Below are positions 52,901 through 58,900 of a stretch of 64,000 nt of DNA, piece after piece. The position numbers and the translations under genes were made by a program. Below the pieces are notes generated by a model that worked only from the letters and a program-made list of their open reading frames with translations, did no database searches and had not been told where the DNA came from. Positions within the stretch are counted from its first letter, which is position 1; each line of letters opens with the position of its first letter. The stretch covers positions 351,347 through 415,346 of the forward strand of contig JAJAGP010000046.1 in the NCBI GenBank assembly GCA_025084515.1. Reading direction: 5' to 3'. The stretch is from Ancistrus triradiatus. Taxonomy: Eukaryota; Chordata; Actinopteri; Siluriformes; Loricariidae.

Positions 52901-55900
52901 AAGAAGTAGTACTGGTTTGTGAAGAAGCCAGTGTGGGATTGTGTTGATGATATATTTTGGAATGGAAGGGTTATGAAAAGGCTTGTGCACACATGGTTGA
53001 ATTATTCTTGTTGTTTTTTGATTTTCTAAACGAACAGATGCTAACCTCTGTGACATTAATAGATAATGCTAATGTTTTATTTAGGAAAATATTGCCCTGA
53101 AGTTACAGTATGGAAAAACGAGCCTTAAAAATGAATGCAAACGTGGAATTAAATATGCACTGTTATATAAAAATGAATCATAAATGAAATGAAATAATAA
53201 TAATAATACCTAAAAATGAAAATAAAAAATATTTTAAAATACATGCACAAAAAACAAAAACACAAATAAATATCCTGCAACGTACAATGTATTTTATTCC
53301 CTCTCCTCATTATCCAAACCACCAACCTGCTTTAATGAACAGTGACATTAAGAAATCAAATACTGCAGTGATTCAGTCTGAGATGGCATCTCTAAATGAT
53401 GGTTTGCCTCTACCTGCACCTTCCACTTCCTATGAGTACGAAGCTCCACCTTGTGATTCCTTATAAGATCCGTTATTAGATTTACACTCATGCTCCCACA
53501 GCCACAGAATCACCAACCAGGTCTGAGTTCAAACGTTCTGAACGCGATCGAGGCCTGGAACGAAGACGAGGTACAGGTGTAAACGCTCAGGTGACTGGAG
53601 GGCACCGTCTGCGTTCCAGGTGCCTCAGATGTGACACACACACACACTTTATGGTTATCTTGTTTGCTTAGTCCTTCTCATTTATCTGCCAGCCTATTTA
53701 TATTCAGCCCTGTTTTCCTGAGCTCTGTCTGTAAAGCATGCTACCAAAACCACACCCACAGAGGGTTCATACATACATAAGTAAATATAAGCACCTGATC
53801 ATTTAAAGAGGCCACGTTCAAGCAAAATACAGTTTAATGTGGATTTCAGCACACCTCCAGAACCGGTGCGTTTAATGCCATCAGGACACTGTTCCAGCAG
53901 CAGCCCATAGTCGTGTTTGTGTTGCACAGGCATGGCAATGTGATTTCAGGAGCTCAAAGAGCACCTGGAGCTCAGTCGCTCTGCTTTGGATGCCGTCGCT
54001 GTATTTTCATAGCCATAACCAATATTCCATTGGTTTGCTTGATTACACAAATCCCTGGAGGTAATATAAAAAGCAGCTCTCCTTTTGGTGCTGGATGAGG
54101 AACGCCGGGGCTGGTTGAACGTACGCAATTTAGAAGCCGATTCTGAAAGCATATTGGATTAAGTATAAAATCCAAAAGCACACCTCCATCACGGTCATAG
54201 TGATTTGTGGCCTTTGAAGGGAAGGCTGTTCTTTCCACGTATCTCTTTTCAAGACTCTAATCCACACCTTCGCTCTTTCTATTTAGGGTCACCCAGGACA
54301 GAGAGGCGTTCCCGGACCTGCTGTGAGTCTAAACTCGTCTTCCAGTTTAAAATCTGACCTGTCCTGGTTCCTTCTCAGTCTGATCGTGTACTTCATTTCA
54401 CCTGCGCATTGCTATTCCGTCCGTTCCCGTATTGCATAATGAATGTGGACTTTTGCCGCAGGGTCCTGCTGGACTTCAGGGACCCCCTGGGCTGACTGGG
54501 CCAGATGGACAGAGGGTATGTGGCAGTAACGAAGACTGACTTTTTAGACCGTCCAAGCCCTAAGGGTGCACACTAAAAACTATGCCTCATTTTATGATCT
54601 TCACAGGGCCCGAAAGGTGAGATGGGGCCACCAGGGCCTCAGGGACCAATAGCAATCGGTGTATCTGGACCTCAGGTAAGGATTTTGAAAGATCATATTA
54701 TGTAACATCTCATTTTCTGATCATATACTGACGTTTAAGCAGCATCAAGATTCAATGACAAAAATGAAATGCACTATGGAAAGCCAAAAGGGTAATTGCT
54801 AATATTGTGGACATTATAGGTTTTTATAAGCAGCTTTAGCTGCATATTGCTAGTCTGGGCTGAAATGGTCAAAAGTATATGGACACCAGGAGGACAAGAA
54901 TTAGCACGTGTCATTTCTGCATTGATAGTGGTCTAGGTAATCCCACAGAGTTTGGAGATCGAGGTTCAGTGATTTTGTCCAGCTGATCTTGTTGTTATAT
55001 AAACACTGTTACAAGTGTTGAACTTTACAATTACTGTCTCATTAGTGGGATTAGTCGGTGATTAATGTGTTTTTTTAATGTATTTCAGGGTAGGGATGGT
55101 CCTCCTGGCCCTCAAGGATACCCAGGGACAAATGGGATACCAGTGAGTGCCGTCCTTGTGCTTCTGTTCTACTATTACTGATTTTTATTCTTTATTCTTT
55201 AAAATGTTGTTAAATTTGTCCTATTTTTGAAGTCTTAACTGCATATTATGTCTAACTTGCATTAATAACAGCTAGCGATGGAAAGCCCAAAGGGTCACAA
55301 CAGAAGATGTTGCCTACAGAATGTGGGAGGTTCCATGGAGAAACGCTGCTTGTGCGGTTTATTCCTTAATATCATGCAGTTATGCCTGCCATTACATTAA
55401 TAACAACTCAGTCCACTCAAATACGTAGTGTGGAAAGCCATCAGGGTAATAACTGCAGACAGTGAGTGTGAAAGTTGGCTCATAAATAATGAAATTATCA
55501 CCATGGCATCACAACGTTCAACAAAAGAACAAAGAAGAATATCTTTCAACTTTATTATCATGCCTTAACAACAGCTTTATTTTTTCACATGAGCAGTGTG
55601 GAAAGCTAAAAGTGTAATAACTATGTTTGTATGTGGATACACCGAGCCATGCATTAATAACAGCTGCAGCCAGTCTATTATGTAGTGTGGAAAGCCAAAT
55701 GGGTCATGACTGTAGACGTGGGTGTGATAGCTTTTCTTGAGTTAACTAATGAACACCAGAACATCAAATCTGAAAGCTCCAAGGAGAAAATAAGGCCACA
55801 TGTTTACTATTTTGTGGTTACTCCTATTTGTGCACTAACAGTAGCTCCAGTCCTGTCAATAACTAACATGGAAAGCCAACAGGGTCATAGCTAGCTCTGT

Positions 55901-58900
55901 GGGTGAGATCATTTGTTTATAAATGATGTAGTCGACACCAGAGCATCACATTCGATATAGCCACGACATAATAGTAGCAATCCTGTAGTAGTGTGGGCAG
56001 CCAAAGGGACCATAACTATAGCCGTGGGTCTGATAGCTTTTCTTGGGTAAGTAATGAACACCAGAATATCAACTCTATAAGGTCCAAGGAGAAAAAAAAT
56101 ATCACGTTTAATATTTAGTGGTTACTCCTACTTGTGCATTAACAGCTCCAGTCCTGTCAAATAAGTAACATGGAAAGCCAACAGGGTCATAGCTAGCTTT
56201 GTGGGTCTAATAGTTTGTTTGTAAATCCCATTCGCAAGCTCCATGAGCAACAAAAAGTCACATATTGTATTTGTATCTTAATGAGACAAATAATATCGAC
56301 AAGCTTGTAGTAGTGTGGGCGGCCAAACGGGTCATAACTATAGACTTGATAACTGATTAACAGTTCATCAGTAATCAAGGCACAAGTTAATTCAAATATT
56401 ATTTTCCTTTATGTAGTTACACCAACAATGCGCAGTTCCAGCTATGCCATACATTATGGAAAGCCAAAAGTCATAACCATGAGTATGGCTGTAATAGTCG
56501 TTCATAACTGATTAAATTACCTCCAGATTCTCACCCCTACTGTCGATTTAAGCCGTCTGGACAGCCAAAAGTGTCATATCTACTCTCTCAGAATTCATGG
56601 AATGAAACCAGCCCTTGGGAGCCGAGTGTCACTCCCCTGTCTACAGTTAATCAGAATATGCAGCGTGCTCTTGGCATCGGGTGTGATCTTGTCAGCTGCC
56701 GAGTCAAAGGAAGTGGGAGTTTATTGTCTTGGCAAAGCTCTTCTCATTAAAGAAACAAAGGCGACACGGGCTTCTTTGACGGCATCAGATGTTAATTACC
56801 AGGAATGGAAGGAGATTCGGAGAGGGCTGCGTTAAACACTGCCTGGATGCATAACAACAACACGCTGTCTGCTTTCATCTCATCAGCTGTCCCCTTTATC
56901 CCTGATCTGCACACATGTCACATGCCCACCAGCTTTATACACAATAACACACTCGAACTAAACTCCATGTGTGTGTGCGTGTGTGTGTGTGTGTGTGTTC
57001 TGTCTTTCAGGGAGCCATTGGACCTAAGGGTGACAAGGTAAGACTCCGGCTCAGTGGGCTGAGGAAGGGATTTGGAGGTCCTCCAAAACAAAAGCAGCTT
57101 GTGTGTGTTTTCGTCAGCTTGTGTGAAGGTGCATGAGGGATGAAGGTGATATCTTGAGGGGATTGCTTGGGTGGACAGTGATGGCTCTGCCCCAGAGACA
57201 CGAGCACCAAAGTCTGTGCCAAAAATGTTAAGAGCGCCCTGAGGTCGAGAACGAGGCTATTAATTAACTCTCAGATGCTTCGGTGTTCTTCATTAGAACT
57301 TAGAAATTGTGTTTCACCAGGCTAGATGGATTCATAATAACCGAAACTGTCTGGATACACACCTATTGTAGAATTCATGCAGGGCCCCTAGGGGGTCTCT
57401 AGGGCCCTAGGTGAGATTTTGAATGCGACCCACCAACGGGATGGCATAGTTACAGAGAAAAAAAGGCATTATGATCATATTAAACCACTTCTTGGGAGTT
57501 TCAGAGCCTCCACAAATTGCCTTTTTCAGGTAAATACACCGTATGTCAATAAAGTTGCCTGGGAAGCCAAAAGAGTAATAACTAATAAAATAAGTATGGT
57601 ATTTTCTTCAGAACTGATGGAATTAAACCTGCCTTTGGGAGTGGACTCAGCGTCTTCCGCAAATTACATTTTTCAGGTTTAAATTCTCCGACGGTTAAGC
57701 AGTATGGAAAGCCAAATGGATAATAACTACCACCCTTGGTATGCTGGTTTCTTTGTAACTAATGGAAATAAACCGGCAGTTTGAAGTGGACCTACACTAG
57801 TGGCACTTTTATGGTTTAAATAGTCTGAAAAGCCACAAGGGCAATAACTGCTTACATGGGTTTTTGGTTTGAGATAGCCTACAGGAAAAAGAAATGATTT
57901 AAAGAGAAATGGGACGTTTCTGGAGAGAAGGTGGAGACCTAACCCTAAACCAAGAGAATGGGAAACTCGACGGCAAAACTGACTGGCGATGAAGTGAGCA
58001 ACACGAGGGCGACCACGAAGGAGCAGCTAGACCTCATTTCCTCATGTCTAGAAAATGACAGTCAAACCTCACCTCACCAGAGGTGGGATACGAACCATAG
58101 TGGCTCTGTAGGAAGATCCCTGGTACCCATTGAAAAGCCATCTTGGCTCGGTCCTGTCTCTTGCCGAGGAGATGTGTTGGTTAGACTGTACGTCATTTCT
58201 CACAAGAGGTTCTCTGCTCTTGTCCTCTCCCTGTTGGTGTCGCCCCCTGGTGGTTGTGCGAGCAGATGATGGACAGTATGTGAAGCGTCACCATTTTCTG
58301 CATGTGTTCCTACAAATATCAAAAGTGTCATTTATGGCTCTTTTCATCCTCGAACTACTTACAATATAGGAGTATGAAAAGTAAAGAAAGAGCGATTGAG
58401 AGTAAGTTGAAGTTCACGTTCAGAATTTGTTCTTTTCGTTAGTTTATTTCCTTAAGAATAAACCTCGGTGTAGCTCTCAGGGATGGTGCTGGACCAAATG
58501 CTAGGAGCGCAGTAAATCTAAAATCGGTGTGATATGGCCAGCGGCTGAGATTTTAAGTGAAAAAGCGCTCGGCACTGAACTTGTTTAGCACTGTGATAAA
58601 GTTCCACCACAGACTCCTTCTGTATTCCTGTGTGCATTTATTACATGGAGGGTTTCTTATCCGAGAAAACTGTTTACGCTTTACAGGGTGAACCAGGAGT
58701 GTGCGGCTGCCCGGCTCTCTCACAGTCCGGACGACCTGTAAGTACATTTGAAGTCTGTTTGATTCTGGAGCTTTCGGCTGCGATCTCGAGCCTTCGCTTG
58801 CAAACACTTTATGCGATGTACAGCACTTTCAGAAATACCCAGGATGATGTGGGATGCTGGCTGGTGTGTGAGCTTGGGGTGGTCATGTGACTATGAACTT

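Larger units (their letters stand above)
54776..56620 (+). repeat. Degenerate tandem repeat, GGAAAGCCAAAAGGGTCATAAC core
   Basis: The core recurs at about 54776, 55277, 55431, 55596, 55687, 55867, 55990, 56169, 56311, 56455 and 56558. Spacing inside the dense part is 90-180 nt. Longer units also share GTAGTGTGG before the core, GTGGGTCTGATAGCTTTTCTTG after it, and AATGAACACCAGAA...ATC further on. Exon 34 (55089-55142) lies between the first core and the rest. Confidence 0.85.
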
